Source: Streptomyces camponoticapitis (GTDB taxonomy: Bacteria > Actinomycetota > Actinomycetes > Streptomycetales > Streptomycetaceae). From it: a DNA stretch of 64,000 nucleotides. This document shows, piece by piece, positions 19,695 through 29,905 of the stretch (positions within the stretch are counted from its first letter, which is position 1; every line of letters starts with the position of its first letter). The notes beneath the pieces were generated by a model that was not told where the DNA came from, ran no database searches, and saw only the letters and a list, made by a program, of their open reading frames with translations. The translations under genes and the position numbers were made by a program. The stretch is taken from positions 124,001 through 188,000 of the forward strand of contig NZ_BMMV01000016.1 in the NCBI RefSeq assembly GCF_014646115.1, given 5' to 3'.

Positions 19695-22023
19695 CGGGCG
19701 CACCCTCCACGCCGGTGGTGAGCAGGACGCGCGCCGTGCTGATGCCGCCGGCGGGCAGGTCGGCCGGGGTGGTGTCGACGTACAGCACGTCACGCCCGGC
19801 CTCGCGCAGCCGGTCGAGGACCGCCTCGAAGGTGGTGGCGGTCGCGTCGGCGGCGATCGGTTCGTCGGTCAACAGGACGGTGGCGGGCGCGAGTTCACCC
19901 ATCAGCGGGTCGCCGAGATCGACGGTGGATTCCGGGTCCTCGGTGTCGAGCTGCACCTGGCCGAGCAGATCGCGCAGGGCGGCGCAGGCTGCGGTGGTCC
20001 GGGAGAGCCCGGCGGCGACGGCCCAGCGGCCGTTGTCCACCTCGCGGGCCAGGACGACATGGGCGCCGGAGTGCGCCTCCTCGCCGAGGTCGACGAGTTC
20101 GGCCCTGATGCCCACGTTCGGCACGGACTTGAGCAGGAACACCAGCTCCGGATCGGCGTCCTGCTCGCCGGCCGCCGGCGAGGTGACGAGCGCGCAGCGC
20201 GCCTCGCCCCGTACGGCCCGCAGCAGCGCGCCGTGGGCGAGCGCGGAGAGCAGACCGCGGCCCGCCGCCTCCTGCGGGCTCGGGCCCGCGCCCGCGCCGG
20301 CGGTGGTCGGCTGGTGCAGACGCCCGGCGTTGTACGGGCCGAACGGCCGTACCGCGGCGGCCGGTACGCGCACGGGCTCCTTCGTCAGCAGCGAGGCCGC
20401 GGTGAGCCAGGCGCCGACCGTCTCGACGGCCGCGCCGGTGCCACTGCCCGTGGTCAGCCGGTCGGGGGCGACGGCGGGCGCGGTCGCGTCGCTGTCGGGA
20501 GTGACCGGCACGACGTGCTCGACGTAGGTCTCGGCCGCCGCGTACAGCGCGCGCAGCCGGGCGCCCGCCAGGTGGTGCACGTCGAAGGCGGCGATCCGCC
20601 TGCGCGGTCCATGGCCGACGGCCATCTCCACACGGCTGATCTTGAGCGGTGTCTGGGTGAGGCTCTCGTCGTCGTACCGGCCGAAGATGCCGGTGAAGGG
20701 ACGTACCAGCGCCGTACTGATCCGGTTGAGATCCTCGACCAGGGCCTCCGCCTCGCCCGCGCTCTCCACGGTCGGGGTGACGGGGAGCGTCAGTCCACCG
20801 GGCAGGGCGGGGCGGCGGGGCGCGGCGGCGGGGGCGCAGAGCGCGCAGCGCGGGTGGGGCTGGACGGGCTCGGCCATGACGTCGAGCGATTCGAGGTCCT
20901 GGACGAGTACCTGTCCCTCCGTCTCGGCGGGCAGCACGCCGGTGGTGAGTCGGAAGATCTCGTAGCCGAGGAGGTTGCCGGACATCGCGGCGAGCGGGCC
21001 GGTCAGCGGGGAGTGTCCGGCGGCGCGGCCGGCGGCTCCGCCCGCGACCTCGCTCCAGATGTCGGCGGCGGTTCCGGCGTCGGTGTTGCCGCCGAGGCGC
21101 AGCACCGCGCAGGACCAGCAGCCCGCCGAACCGGCCTTGCTGAGCGGCCCGGTGACCGAACGGCGGCCGAACGTCCAGGCGGGGATGAGGGTCTTGCCCT
21201 CCGGCACGCCCGCCAACAGCAGCGCGTGGGTGCGGAGGGAGGCGTCGGCTCCGGTGACGACGACGATGTCGTAGCCGTCGAGCGCGCTCCAGCCGGGGTT
21301 CGCCGGAAGGCCGTCGACGGTCACCGGGCAGTCCCGCGCGGCCAGTTCGGCGATCTCGGCGAGCAGGGTCCGGTCGCCTCCGGTGTCTCCTTCGACGGCG
21401 AGACGGCCGCCGCCGTTACGGACGAGGCTGAGCGCGCACCAGCGGGCGACCGGGCCGGTGCCGAGGATCGCGACGCGGGTGGTGCGGTAGCGGTGGAAGC
21501 GGGCGAGGGCGCCGTCGGCGTAGTGGTCGGCGTACGCGATCTGGGCGGCGAACCGGGTGGTGACCGCTTCGGTCAGGCCGTGGGGGACGGGGGCGGCGGA
21601 ATCCCCGGGTGACGTCTCGTCCTCGGGGATGTCACGGGCGAAGCCGCGCTCGTACAGCGTCTTGACCAGTTCGGCGGCCATGGCCCGCTGGGCGGGGCCG
21701 AATCCCTGGCAGATGTCGGCGAGGCGGTGGTGGCCCGCGAGGTGCGGCACCATCAGCGAGGCGAAGCGGTAGGCGGTTCGGCCGGTGAGGTGGAAGCCGC
21801 CGTCGGCGTTGTGGAAGAGGACCCCGCCGGGGGTCTCGGTGAAGAGCACGTCGCGGCGGACGCGGGGGCGGGTGCCCGCGAGGGCGTCGAAGGCGGTCGC
21901 GGCGGAGGCCGCCGGTGCCGGTGCCGTCTCGGCCGGTGCCTGTGCCGCCGGTGCCTGTGCCTGTGCCGCCTGCGCGGCCGGAGGCGCGACGGCCGTCGGG
22001 GTCGCTGTCGCTTCTGCAGCCAT
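19684..22023 (-). CDS. Leader-binding ThiF-like cyclodehydratase partner with degenerate YcaO C-terminus
   Basis: 779-aa protein of the type called TOMM leader peptide-binding protein. After an Ala/Pro-rich tail (1-45), residues about 50-130 form a winged-helix RRE (DVLFTETPGGVLFHNADGG ... LYERGFARD). Next comes an E1/ThiF-like Rossmann unit (RVAILGTGPVARWCALSLV) with zinc-type cysteines GCWSC and CALC. The last 350 residues resemble a decayed YcaO domain (VRPFTGIFGRYDDE, RLRALYAAAETYVEHV, PQEAAGRGLLSALAHGALL). It presents the leader to the YcaO subunit and stimulates it. The ATG at 22021-22023 is preferred, with AGAAGG 10 nt upstream; a GTG at 22032 overlapping the SARP stop is possible. Confidence 0.9.
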   Translation of the reverse strand: MAAEATATPTAVAPPAAQAAQAQAPAAQAPAETAPAPAASAATAFDALAGTRPRVRRDVLFTETPGGVLFHNADGGFHLTGRTAYRFASLMVPHLAGHHRLADICQGFGPAQRAMAAELVKTLYERGFARDIPEDETSPGDSAAPVPHGLTEAVTTRFAAQIAYADHYADGALARFHRYRTTRVAILGTGPVARWCALSLVRNGGGRLAVEGDTGGDRTLLAEIAELAARDCPVTVDGLPANPGWSALDGYDIVVVTGADASLRTHALLLAGVPEGKTLIPAWTFGRRSVTGPLSKAGSAGCWSCAVLRLGGNTDAGTAADIWSEVAGGAAGRAAGHSPLTGPLAAMSGNLLGYEIFRLTTGVLPAETEGQVLVQDLESLDVMAEPVQPHPRCALCAPAAAPRRPALPGGLTLPVTPTVESAGEAEALVEDLNRISTALVRPFTGIFGRYDDESLTQTPLKISRVEMAVGHGPRRRIAAFDVHHLAGARLRALYAAAETYVEHVVPVTPDSDATAPAVAPDRLTTGSGTGAAVETVGAWLTAASLLTKEPVRVPAAAVRPFGPYNAGRLHQPTTAGAGAGPSPQEAAGRGLLSALAHGALLRAVRGEARCALVTSPAAGEQDADPELVFLLKSVPNVGIRAELVDLGEEAHSGAHVVLAREVDNGRWAVAAGLSRTTAACAALRDLLGQVQLDTEDPESTVDLGDPLMGELAPATVLLTDEPIAADATATTFEAVLDRLREAGRDVLYVDTTPADLPAGGISTARVLLTTGVEGAPDAG

Positions 22024-22028
22024 GGGAT

Positions 22029-23834
22029 TCACACCTTCTGTATCGGTCGGGATCGATACGGCGCGGTTCTGCGCGCGTACACACGGAGCAGTTCGTGCAC
22101 CCGGTACGGGCCGGGCGGCCCTTCTTCGAGCAGTCCGGCGTCGGCGAGCCGGTCCAGTACGTCGTCCGCCTCGACGGGTGACATCCCGAGTACGCGCACG
22201 CTGTCCTCGGCCGTGAAGTGGTCGGGGATCTGCGCGGCGACCTTCAGGAAGGCGTCGGCGAGCCGGGGGTCGAGCCGGTCGAGCGCCCCGCCGAGCACGC
22301 GGTGCACCGACAGCTCGGGCGAGTCGGCGAGCGAGAGCCGGGCCAGCGGGTCCTCCGCCAGCCAGCTGACGGAGTCGGCCAGCCGCAGGGCCGGCCGGGT
22401 GAGCAGCCTGGCCGAGATGATGCGCAGGGCCAGCGGGTGGTGGCCGCAGGCTTCGGCGAGGCGCCGGGCCGCCTCCGGCTCCGCCTCGACGCGTTCGGCG
22501 CCGAGTACGGCGAGCAGCAGCCCCTGCGACTCCTCCCCGGCGAAGGTGCCGAGCCGCAGCACCCAGCCGCCGTGGGTGGCGACGAGGCCGGCGAGGCCGC
22601 GCCTGCTGGTGACGATCGCCGCGCCGTCGGCGCTCGCCGGCAGCAGCGGTCGGACCTGGTCGGCGTCGACCACGTCGTCCAGCACGAGCAGCGCGCGCTC
22701 GCCGCGTACCTGGTCGCGCAGGGCGGCGGCCACCTCGGCCGCCGCGTCGTCGGGGCCCCGGGGCGTACCGTCCGGGGCGACCATGCGCACCATGAACAGC
22801 CCCGCCGGGAAGCTGTCCCTGACCTGGTGGGCGAGATGCTGGGCCAGCGCGGTCTTCCCGATGCCGGGCGCCCCCGACACCAGGAGGGTGACCGGTTCCT
22901 GGCCGGGCGCGGTCAGCCGTTCCAGGAGCGCGGCGCTCTCGGCGGTGCGCCCGGTGAAGGAGTGCACGGCCGGGACAGGTCCCACGATCGCCGACGGCGG
23001 CGCGGCCGGGGCGGCGGGTGCGGCGGCGAGCCGGCGCTCTCCGGCGCCGCCGGAGACGTACGCGGCGGCGGCCGGGTGCCGGTCGTCCGCGGGTCCCAGG
23101 TCCTCGCCGCGCAGGATGGCCAGTTCCAGCCGGCGCAGCGCGGGCGAGGGGTCCAAGCCCAGTTCGTCGAGCAGATACTCCTTGACCATCCGGTACTCGG
23201 CGAGTGCCTCGGTCTGCCTGCCCGTGCGGTAAAGGGCCTCGATGAGCTGTTCCCGGAACCGCTCATGTCCGGGGTGGGCGCGGCTGGCGCTCCACAGCTC
23301 CACCAGCGCTTCGCCGCAGCGGCCGAGCCGGAGCGTGAGATCGCAGGCGCGCTCCAGGGTCCGCAGCCGCTCCTCCACGAGCCGGGGCACCTCGTCGCGG
23401 TGGAGCACGTCGGAGCGGACATTGGCCAGGACGGAGCCCTCCCACAGCGACAACGCCCCTTTGAGGACGTGCAGTTCGCTCTCGGGGTCGGCGGTCTCCG
23501 CGGCGCGCCGCACCTCTTCACGGAATCCGATCAGGTCGAGATGCCGGGGCCCGGCCGTGATGCGGTAGCCGCCGGGCACCGCCTCGATGGGCGTCTCGGT
23601 GACCCCGTGCTTGGTGAACAGCCGCCGCAGCCGCAGGACGCAGGTCTGGAGGGCCGCCCGTGAGGTGGCCGGCTGCTCCTCGCCCCACATGGTCCGCTGC
23701 AAGTAGTCGGCGGAGACGACCGAGTTGGCGTGCAGGAGCAGCGAGGCGAGGAGAATGGTGGGTTTGGAGGGCTGGAGGACGACGGTGTCGGGGCCGTCGG
23801 CGATGCTGAGCGGCCCGAGGAGCTGAAACCGCAC
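22029..23834 (-). CDS. SARP-family regulator with NB-ARC ATPase domain
   Basis: 601-aa AfsR/SARP-like activator. Residues 1-95 form an OmpR-type winged helix (MRFQLLGPLSIADG ... GYRITAG), and about 100-245 the bacterial transcriptional activation domain ending LLDELGLDPSPALRRLE. An Ala/Pro linker precedes the NB-ARC ATPase with Walker A GAPGIGKT at 321-328, Walker B ALLVLDDV, and an ARC-like tail. There is no TPR array. The start is a GTG at 23832-23834 with GAGG upstream. It is the second gene of the biosynthetic operon, implying autoregulation. Candidate target repeats lie upstream of the precursor gene. The one TTA-like string I checked is not in frame. Confidence 0.92.
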   Translation of the reverse strand: MRFQLLGPLSIADGPDTVVLQPSKPTILLASLLLHANSVVSADYLQRTMWGEEQPATSRAALQTCVLRLRRLFTKHGVTETPIEAVPGGYRITAGPRHLDLIGFREEVRRAAETADPESELHVLKGALSLWEGSVLANVRSDVLHRDEVPRLVEERLRTLERACDLTLRLGRCGEALVELWSASRAHPGHERFREQLIEALYRTGRQTEALAEYRMVKEYLLDELGLDPSPALRRLELAILRGEDLGPADDRHPAAAAYVSGGAGERRLAAAPAAPAAPPSAIVGPVPAVHSFTGRTAESAALLERLTAPGQEPVTLLVSGAPGIGKTALAQHLAHQVRDSFPAGLFMVRMVAPDGTPRGPDDAAAEVAAALRDQVRGERALLVLDDVVDADQVRPLLPASADGAAIVTSRRGLAGLVATHGGWVLRLGTFAGEESQGLLLAVLGAERVEAEPEAARRLAEACGHHPLALRIISARLLTRPALRLADSVSWLAEDPLARLSLADSPELSVHRVLGGALDRLDPRLADAFLKVAAQIPDHFTAEDSVRVLGMSPVEADDVLDRLADAGLLEEGPPGPYRVHELLRVYARRTAPYRSRPIQKV

Positions 23835-23844
23835 CGGCCGCGCC

Positions 23845-24129
23845 TCAGTCCCAGCCGTTGACTAGCTTGCACAGGGCCATGACCTCGCCGGCGACCGGGG
23901 CGGGGAGGGACTCGGCGGCCGACTGACAGGTGGTCACCGCGCCGGCCGGCGGGGCTGCGGGGGCGGGGGCGGCGGCGGCGGTCCCCGCCGACAGGGTCAG
24001 CGCCGCGGTGCAGACACCGAGGGCGAGAGCGGTACGTGCGAACCGGGCGGTACGTGCGGAGCGAGCGAGACGTGCGGTGCGCGAACGGGCCGTGGTCTTC
24101 GTGGAGTTGCAGTGCGGTACACCGAGCAC
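23845..24129 (-). CDS. Small exported two-cysteine peptide, first gene of the operon
   Basis: 94-aa protein of unknown family. The GTG at 24127-24129 has AGGGGGA upstream. A very basic N-terminus (repeated R-T-A-R units) is followed by a hydrophobic stretch ALALGVCTAALTLSAG and an AAAA-PAP cleavage-like region, a standard Sec or possibly long-n-region signal peptide. The mature part is only 40-45 residues and holds two cysteines (TTCQSAAESLP and VMALCKLVNGWD) that could form one disulphide. It is 10 nt upstream of the SARP gene and so heads the biosynthetic operon. It may be a signal, an immunity peptide or an unrelated secreted peptide; a role as a second RiPP precursor is unlikely. Confidence 0.75.
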   Translation of the reverse strand: MLGVPHCNSTKTTARSRTARLARSARTARFARTALALGVCTAALTLSAGTAAAAPAPAAPPAGAVTTCQSAAESLPAPVAGEVMALCKLVNGWD

Positions 24130-24219
24130 AATTCCCCCTGTTGAATCGTTCCGTCGGACCGGATCACTTCCGGTGGGACGACGATGGCAGCGGGTGTCTC
24201 GAAATGGGGGGCGGCTCCG

Positions 24220-24259
24220 TGTCAGCTTGCTGCATCTACGCGCGCAGCTTGTTGTCAGC
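24220..24259 (-). promoter_or_regulatory. Paired TGTCAGC sites upstream of the biosynthetic operon
   Basis: TGTCAGC occurs on the plus strand at 24220-24226 and 24253-24259, 33 bp (three helical turns of 11) apart and 90-130 bp upstream of the operon's first start codon. The same heptamer forms one arm of the palindrome upstream of the precursor gene. A shared regulator is inferred. Confidence 0.45.
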
Positions 24260-24290
24260 ACCACCCCGACCAGGAAAAACGGCATCGGCC

Positions 24291-24317
24291 CCGGTGGGTG
24301 TGGAGGACACCCACCGG
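24291..24317. terminator. Hairpin in the operon upstream region
   Basis: CCGGTGGGTGT (24291-24301) pairs perfectly with 24307-24317 around a 5-nt loop. It lies downstream of the ABC transporter operon that ends at 24377 and probably backs up the nearer hairpin. Confidence 0.55.
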
Positions 24318-24337
24318 AGCCGAAAACCTACGTTGGC

Positions 24338-24362
24338 CCGCCGAACGGCCGCCGTTCGGCGG
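24338..24362 (-). terminator. Terminator hairpin of the FtsX-type ABC operon
   Basis: CCGCCGAACG (24338-24347) pairs with 24353-24362 around GCCGC, 15 nt after the permease stop codon on the minus strand. Confidence 0.6.
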
Positions 24363-24376
24363 CCTTTCGGCGGCCG

Positions 24377-26949
24377 CTAATCCGTGGCGATGGCGTTCAG
24401 GACATTCATGCGGCCGGCCCGGAAGGCCGGGACGAGAGCGGCGAACAGTCCCACGAAGGCCGAGGCCACGAACACTCCGCCGATGGTCGGCCAGGGGATC
24501 TCCAGGACCCCCAGGCCCTCCAGGGCGAGGATCTTCTGTGCCGCGGTGCCCCAGCCCATGCCCAGACCGAGGCCGAGAAGCGCTCCGAAGAGGGCGATGA
24601 CCACCGACTCCAGGCGGATCATGCGGCGCAGCTGACGGCGCGACAGGCCGATGGCCCGCAGCAGTCCGATCTCCCTGGTCCGCTCGACGACCGACAGCGC
24701 CAGGGTGTTCACCACTCCCAGCACCGCCACGATGATCGCGAGTCCGAGCAGACCGTAGACGATGTTGAGCAGCTGGCCGATCTGGTCCTTCAGATCCTGC
24801 TTGAAGTCCGTCTGGTCCTGGACCTTGTACTGCGGGTACGGGGCGAGCGAGTCCTTCAGCGCCGCGTACGCCTCCTTCTCCTTGCCGTCGTCGGCCGCCG
24901 CGAACATGAGGATGTTCTTCGGCAGCCGCTCCGCCGACAGATACCGCTCGGCGGTGGCGATGGAGAGGTACTTGGCGCCCTTGTCCACCGACACGTCGTC
25001 CGACGTGATCGCCGCGACCTTGAGCTTGCCGGTCTCGCCGCCCTTGAAGGCGACGGTCAGTACATCCCCGACCTTGACACCGTGCTCCTCGGCGAACGTG
25101 TCGCCGACGGACATGGCGTCCTTGCCGTACGCGGCGGACAGCTCCCCCGCGACGGTCTCGCGGCGCAGATCCTGCGCGTACGTCGAGTCGGCAGCCGCCA
25201 GATCCTCGCTGACGGTCTTCCCGTCGGGCGTGGTCAGCTTGGCCTCGATGGACTTGTACTCGGTGATGTGCGAGGTGTGGGGCGCCGCCTCCAGCGCCTT
25301 CTGGGCCTGCGGCACGATCGGCTGACCGCTGCTGGACTGGATGATGAAGTCCGCGCCGACCGACTTGTCCAGCTCGTCCGTCGCCGAGGCGACCATCGAC
25401 GAACCGACCACCGACAGACACGCCACCAGGGCCAGTCCGATCATCAGGGCCGCGCCCGTGGCTCCCGTACGCCGCGGGTTGCGCAGCGCGTTGCGCTCGG
25501 CCATCCGCCCGACCGGACCCCAGGCCCGCAGGACGAACAGGCTGAGGACGCGGACGAAGAAGCCGGCCAGCAGCGGGCCGACGACGACGAAGCCGATGAG
25601 GGTGAACACCACGCCGAGACCGAGGAACAGGGAGCCCTCGCTCGCCTTCTCGGCCTGCGTCGCGGTGAGGAGCGCGGCGACACCGCCGGCGGTCAGGAGC
25701 AGGCCGATCGTGCCCCGGATCCGTCCGGCGCGGCCGTCGGCCGGCGTACCGGCGTCCCGCAGCGCCGCCATGGGCGAGATCTTCCCGGCCCGGCGAGCCG
25801 GTATGTACGCGGCGAGGACGGTGACGATCACCCCGAGCGCCAGCCCAACCGCGGGGGTCGTCCACTTCACGGTGAGGTCCTGGGTGGACAGCTCCATACC
25901 GATGGCCGACATCAGTTTCATCAGGCCCACGGCCAGCCCGACGCCCGCGGCGACACCGGCGATCGAGCCGACGACGCCGAGCAGGACGGCCTCCAGCAGC
26001 ACCGACCTGTTCACCTGCTTGCGGCTGGACCCGATGGCCCGCATCAGGCCGATCTCCCGGGTGCGCTGGGCGACCAGCATGGAGAAGGTGTTGACGATGA
26101 GGAAGATGCCGACGAGGAAGGCGATCCCGGCGAAGCCGAGCATCGCGTACTTCATCACGTCGAGGAACGAGCCGACGCTTTCCCGGCCCGAGTCCGTCAT
26201 CTCCTTCTGCGTCTGGAGCTTGTACGCGCCGTCGAGCGAGCCCGCGAGGTCCGTCTTGAGCTGGGTGTCGCTCACCCCCTGGCCGGCCACGACGTTGATC
26301 TGGGTGAACCGGCCGGTCTCACCGAGGAGTCCGCGCTGGGCGGTCTCGGTGTCGAAGTAGAGGATCGTCGCGCCCGGGTTGGTCACCTTGAAGGTGGCGA
26401 TACCGACGATCTTCGCCTTGATGTCGCCCGTGACCACGATGGTGCGCAGTTCGTCGCCGAGCTTCAGGCCGTGCTTGTCGGCGGTGTCGGCGTCGACCAT
26501 GACCTCGGTGGGGCCGCGCGGGGCGTGCCCGGAGGTGATCTCCATCGAACGGAGGTCGTTCCGCGTCCAGTTGCCCGCGATCGTCGGCGCGCCGCTGGAC
26601 GCCCCCACGTTCTCGTTCTCGGAGTCGACGACCGTGACGCTCATGCTGCTGACCGCGCCCTCGGCGGACTTCACGCCGGGCGACTTCTCGACCCGTGCGA
26701 CGACGGACGCCGGCAGCGACTCGGGCTTGCCGGTCTGCGACGGCATCTCGTCGGCGGCCGCGGCACCCTTGGGGCTGACGGTGACGTCGGACGAGGTCGA
26801 GGCGAAGAGCTTGTCGAAGGTGGTGTTCATGGTGTCGGTGAAGACGAGCGTCCCCGAGACGAAGGCCACCGACAGCAGGACGGCGACGGCGGAGAGCGCC
26901 ATGCGTCCCTTGTGCGCGAGGAAGTTGCGCACCGATGTCTTGACGACGG

Positions 26950-26953
<4 letters not shown>
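24377..26953 (-). CDS. FtsX-family ABC transporter permease
   Basis: 858-aa MacB/FtsX-type permease with two copies of the module (membrane helix, large extracytoplasmic domain, three helices). Helices are clear at 15-40, about 265-420, 470-520 and 720-850. The repeated cytoplasmic motif appears as TREIGLMRAIGSSRKQV and TREIGLLRAIGLSRRQL. The GTG start overlaps the ATPase stop as GTGA. Proteins of this type extract lipids or peptides from the membrane or act as mechanotransmitters; the substrate is unknown. From memory this pair directly adjoins mfd in S. coelicolor (SCO3110/SCO3111), making it the right conserved flank of the RiPP insertion. Confidence 0.93.
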
Positions 26954-27738
<785 letters not shown>

Positions 27739-28254
27739 GGTAAGTCTCCTAAGTCTGTTGATAATCAGGCGTCGTGAGGCACGGATGGGCGCCTCGCGCT
27801 GTGTGGTGTGGTGCGGAGTGCTGAGTGCTGAGCGGCGGTTCTTCGCGCCGTACGTTCGTGAGTGCGGTCGTCCCGTGCGGTCGTCCCGCAGTGCCTTGAG
27901 TCTGCTCGCCCCAGGTACTCCGGCGCGCTGGGGAAAGGCTCACACTTCTGCTGGGGTTTCCCTCAGCATTTCCTGGTGGTAGCCCCCCCTCGGGCCCCTT
28001 CCCCCCCGTCACCGACCGGCCCCCCGACCGGCCCCCTGCGGTGTAAGACCAACTTAAAGAACGGGCACCGCTCCTCTCATCCTCCAGCGGGACGAACCGG
28101 CCCCCGGCGGAAGTAGGGAGGACCACCTAAGGGCTCTCCACCCTCAGGTGGAGCCTCCCTGAGGGTTCACTCCGGGACCAACCTGCACCCTGCCGCGGCG
28201 GGAGTGTCGAGTGAGAGGCTGTTCCCGGAGATACCTGCATAGGGAAGGAATCCA
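27739..28254. other. 516-bp intergenic region between divergent ABC and MFS genes
   Basis: No gene is supported. It contains a tandem CCGACCGGCCCCC (28012-28024 and 28024-28036), an imperfect TGCTGGGG/CCCTCAGCA hairpin near 27945-27970, C-rich tracts, and the inverted repeat listed separately near the MFS start. Confidence 0.6.
28141..28165. promoter_or_regulatory. Inverted repeat upstream of the MFS exporter gene
   Basis: CCCTCAGG (28141-28148) and CCTGAGGG (28158-28165) are perfect inverted arms around a 9-nt centre, about 90 bp before the GTG start. This is a plausible operator for a regulator of the exporter; no regulator gene adjoins it. Confidence 0.4.
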
Positions 28255-29889
28255 GTGACCCCCGTCGTACCCGAGCCCCGCCGCGGTCCCGTCGTCGCCG
28301 CCCTGATGCTCGGCATGGCACTGGCGGCGCTGGACGGCACGATCCTGTCCACCGCCGTCCCGCAGATCGTCGGAGACCTCGGCGGCTTCTCGATCTTCTC
28401 CTGGCTCTTCTCCGGCTATCTGCTGGCCGCGACGGTCACCCTGCCCGTGTACGGAAAGCTCTCCGACACCTTCGGCCGCAAGCCCGTCCTGATCGCGGGC
28501 ATCGTCCTCTTCCTCATCGGCTCGGTCCTCTGCGCCACCGCGTGGAACATGGGCTCCCTGGTCGCCTTCCGCGTCGTCCAGGGCCTCGGCGGCGGTGCGA
28601 TCCAGGGCACGGTGCAGACCATCGCCGCCGACCTGTACCCGCTGAAGGAACGCCCCAAGATCCAGGCCAAGCTCTCCACCGTCTGGGCCACGTCCGCCGT
28701 CGCGGGCCCCGCGCTCGGCGGACTGCTCGCGGGGTACGCGGACTGGCGCTGGATCTTCCTGATCAATCTGCCGGTCGGCGCGCTCGCGCTGTACCTCACC
28801 GTCCGCCATCTCCACGAGCCCGGCCGCCAGGTCGCGCCCGCGAGCGGCCGCGAGGCGGGGGAATCCGCGCGCAAGAAGCGGATTCCCCGCCCCAGGACCG
28901 GCGCCGGGCCCCGCCCCCGTATCGACTGGGCGGGCGCGCTCGCCGTCTTCGCCACCGGCACGCTCCTGGTCACCGCGCTCGTCCAGGGCGGTGTCGCCTG
29001 GCCCTGGCTCTCCGCCCCCTCGATCGCGCTCCTCACCGGCACCGCGCTGCTCGCCGCCGTCACCGTCCTCGTCGAACGGCGCGCGGCCGACCCGATCATC
29101 CCCGGCTGGGTCTGGCGCCGCCGTCCCATCGCCGCCGTCAACCTGGCGCTCGGCGCGCTCGGGCTGCTGATGATCGCCCCGACGGTCTTCCTGCCGACGT
29201 ACGCCCAGTCGGTCCTCGGCCTCGGCCCGATAGCCGCCGGCTTCGTACTCTCCGCGATCACCCTGACCTGGCCGATCAGCGCGGCCCTCTGCGACCGCGT
29301 CTACAACCGGATCGGTTTCCGCCTCACCGCCGTCACCGGCATGACCTTCGCACTGCTGGTCCTGCTGGCCTTCCCCCTGCTGCCCTTCCCCGGCCAGGCA
29401 TGGCAGCCGGCGCTGCTGATGCTGCTGCTCGGCGCGGCGCTCGGGCTGTTCCAACTCCCGCTGATCATCGCCGTGCAGGGGACGGTCGGCTGGTCGGAGC
29501 GCGGTACGGCGACGGCGTCGATCCTCTTCTACCGCCAGCTCGGTCAGAGCGTGGGCGCCGCGCTCTTCGGAGCGCTGGCCAACGGCGTCATCGGCAACAG
29601 GCTCGCCGACTCGCCGGGCACCGGCCTCCCGCGCGATCTCGACTCCGTGTCGCACGCCCTGGACGACCCGGCGGCCCTCACCGACCGCGCGGCCGACTTC
29701 CTGCGCCGCGCGGTCGACTCGGCCGTCGACGCCGTCTTCCTGGGGGCGGCCGGCGCCGCCGCCCTCTGCCTGCTGGTGCTCCTCTTCGTGGCGCCGCGCC
29801 GCTTCCCCGTCCACCAGGACCCGCCGCCGGACCCGGCCCCGGGCACCCAGCCCCACCAGGCCACCGACCCCGCGACCGGCGCCTCCTGA
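28255..29889 (+). CDS. MFS multidrug exporter (DHA2/14-TMS type)
   Basis: 544-aa membrane protein with about 14 hydrophobic segments. It has the family N-terminal motif LDGTILSTAVPQIVGDL and the loop 2-3 motif GKLSDTFGRKPVLI. A basic cytoplasmic loop lies in the middle (RKKRIPRPRTGAGPRPR), and a proline-rich tail closes the protein. The GTG at 28255 has AAGGA 5 nt upstream. Drug:proton antiport is the expected activity; the substrate is unknown. It stands alone and is convergent with the coiled-coil gene. Confidence 0.9.
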   Translation: MTPVVPEPRRGPVVAALMLGMALAALDGTILSTAVPQIVGDLGGFSIFSWLFSGYLLAATVTLPVYGKLSDTFGRKPVLIAGIVLFLIGSVLCATAWNMGSLVAFRVVQGLGGGAIQGTVQTIAADLYPLKERPKIQAKLSTVWATSAVAGPALGGLLAGYADWRWIFLINLPVGALALYLTVRHLHEPGRQVAPASGREAGESARKKRIPRPRTGAGPRPRIDWAGALAVFATGTLLVTALVQGGVAWPWLSAPSIALLTGTALLAAVTVLVERRAADPIIPGWVWRRRPIAAVNLALGALGLLMIAPTVFLPTYAQSVLGLGPIAAGFVLSAITLTWPISAALCDRVYNRIGFRLTAVTGMTFALLVLLAFPLLPFPGQAWQPALLMLLLGAALGLFQLPLIIAVQGTVGWSERGTATASILFYRQLGQSVGAALFGALANGVIGNRLADSPGTGLPRDLDSVSHALDDPAALTDRAADFLRRAVDSAVDAVFLGAAGAAALCLLVLLFVAPRRFPVHQDPPPDPAPGTQPHQATDPATGAS

Positions 29890-29905
29890 AGCAGGCCGAC
29901 AGTCC

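Noticed and set aside
23228..23236. TTA (bldA-dependent) codon in the SARP gene
   Set aside because: The TTA string on the minus strand spans a CTT-TAC codon junction and is not in frame.
23845..24129. Second RiPP precursor
   Set aside because: The protein has a conventional Sec-like signal region and a mature part without Ser/Thr/Cys enrichment or a leader resembling the real precursor.
27945..28036. Possible CRISPR or iteron array in repeated C-rich sequence
   Set aside because: Only two overlapping copies of a 13-bp GC-rich unit; no spacers, no cas genes and no regular array.
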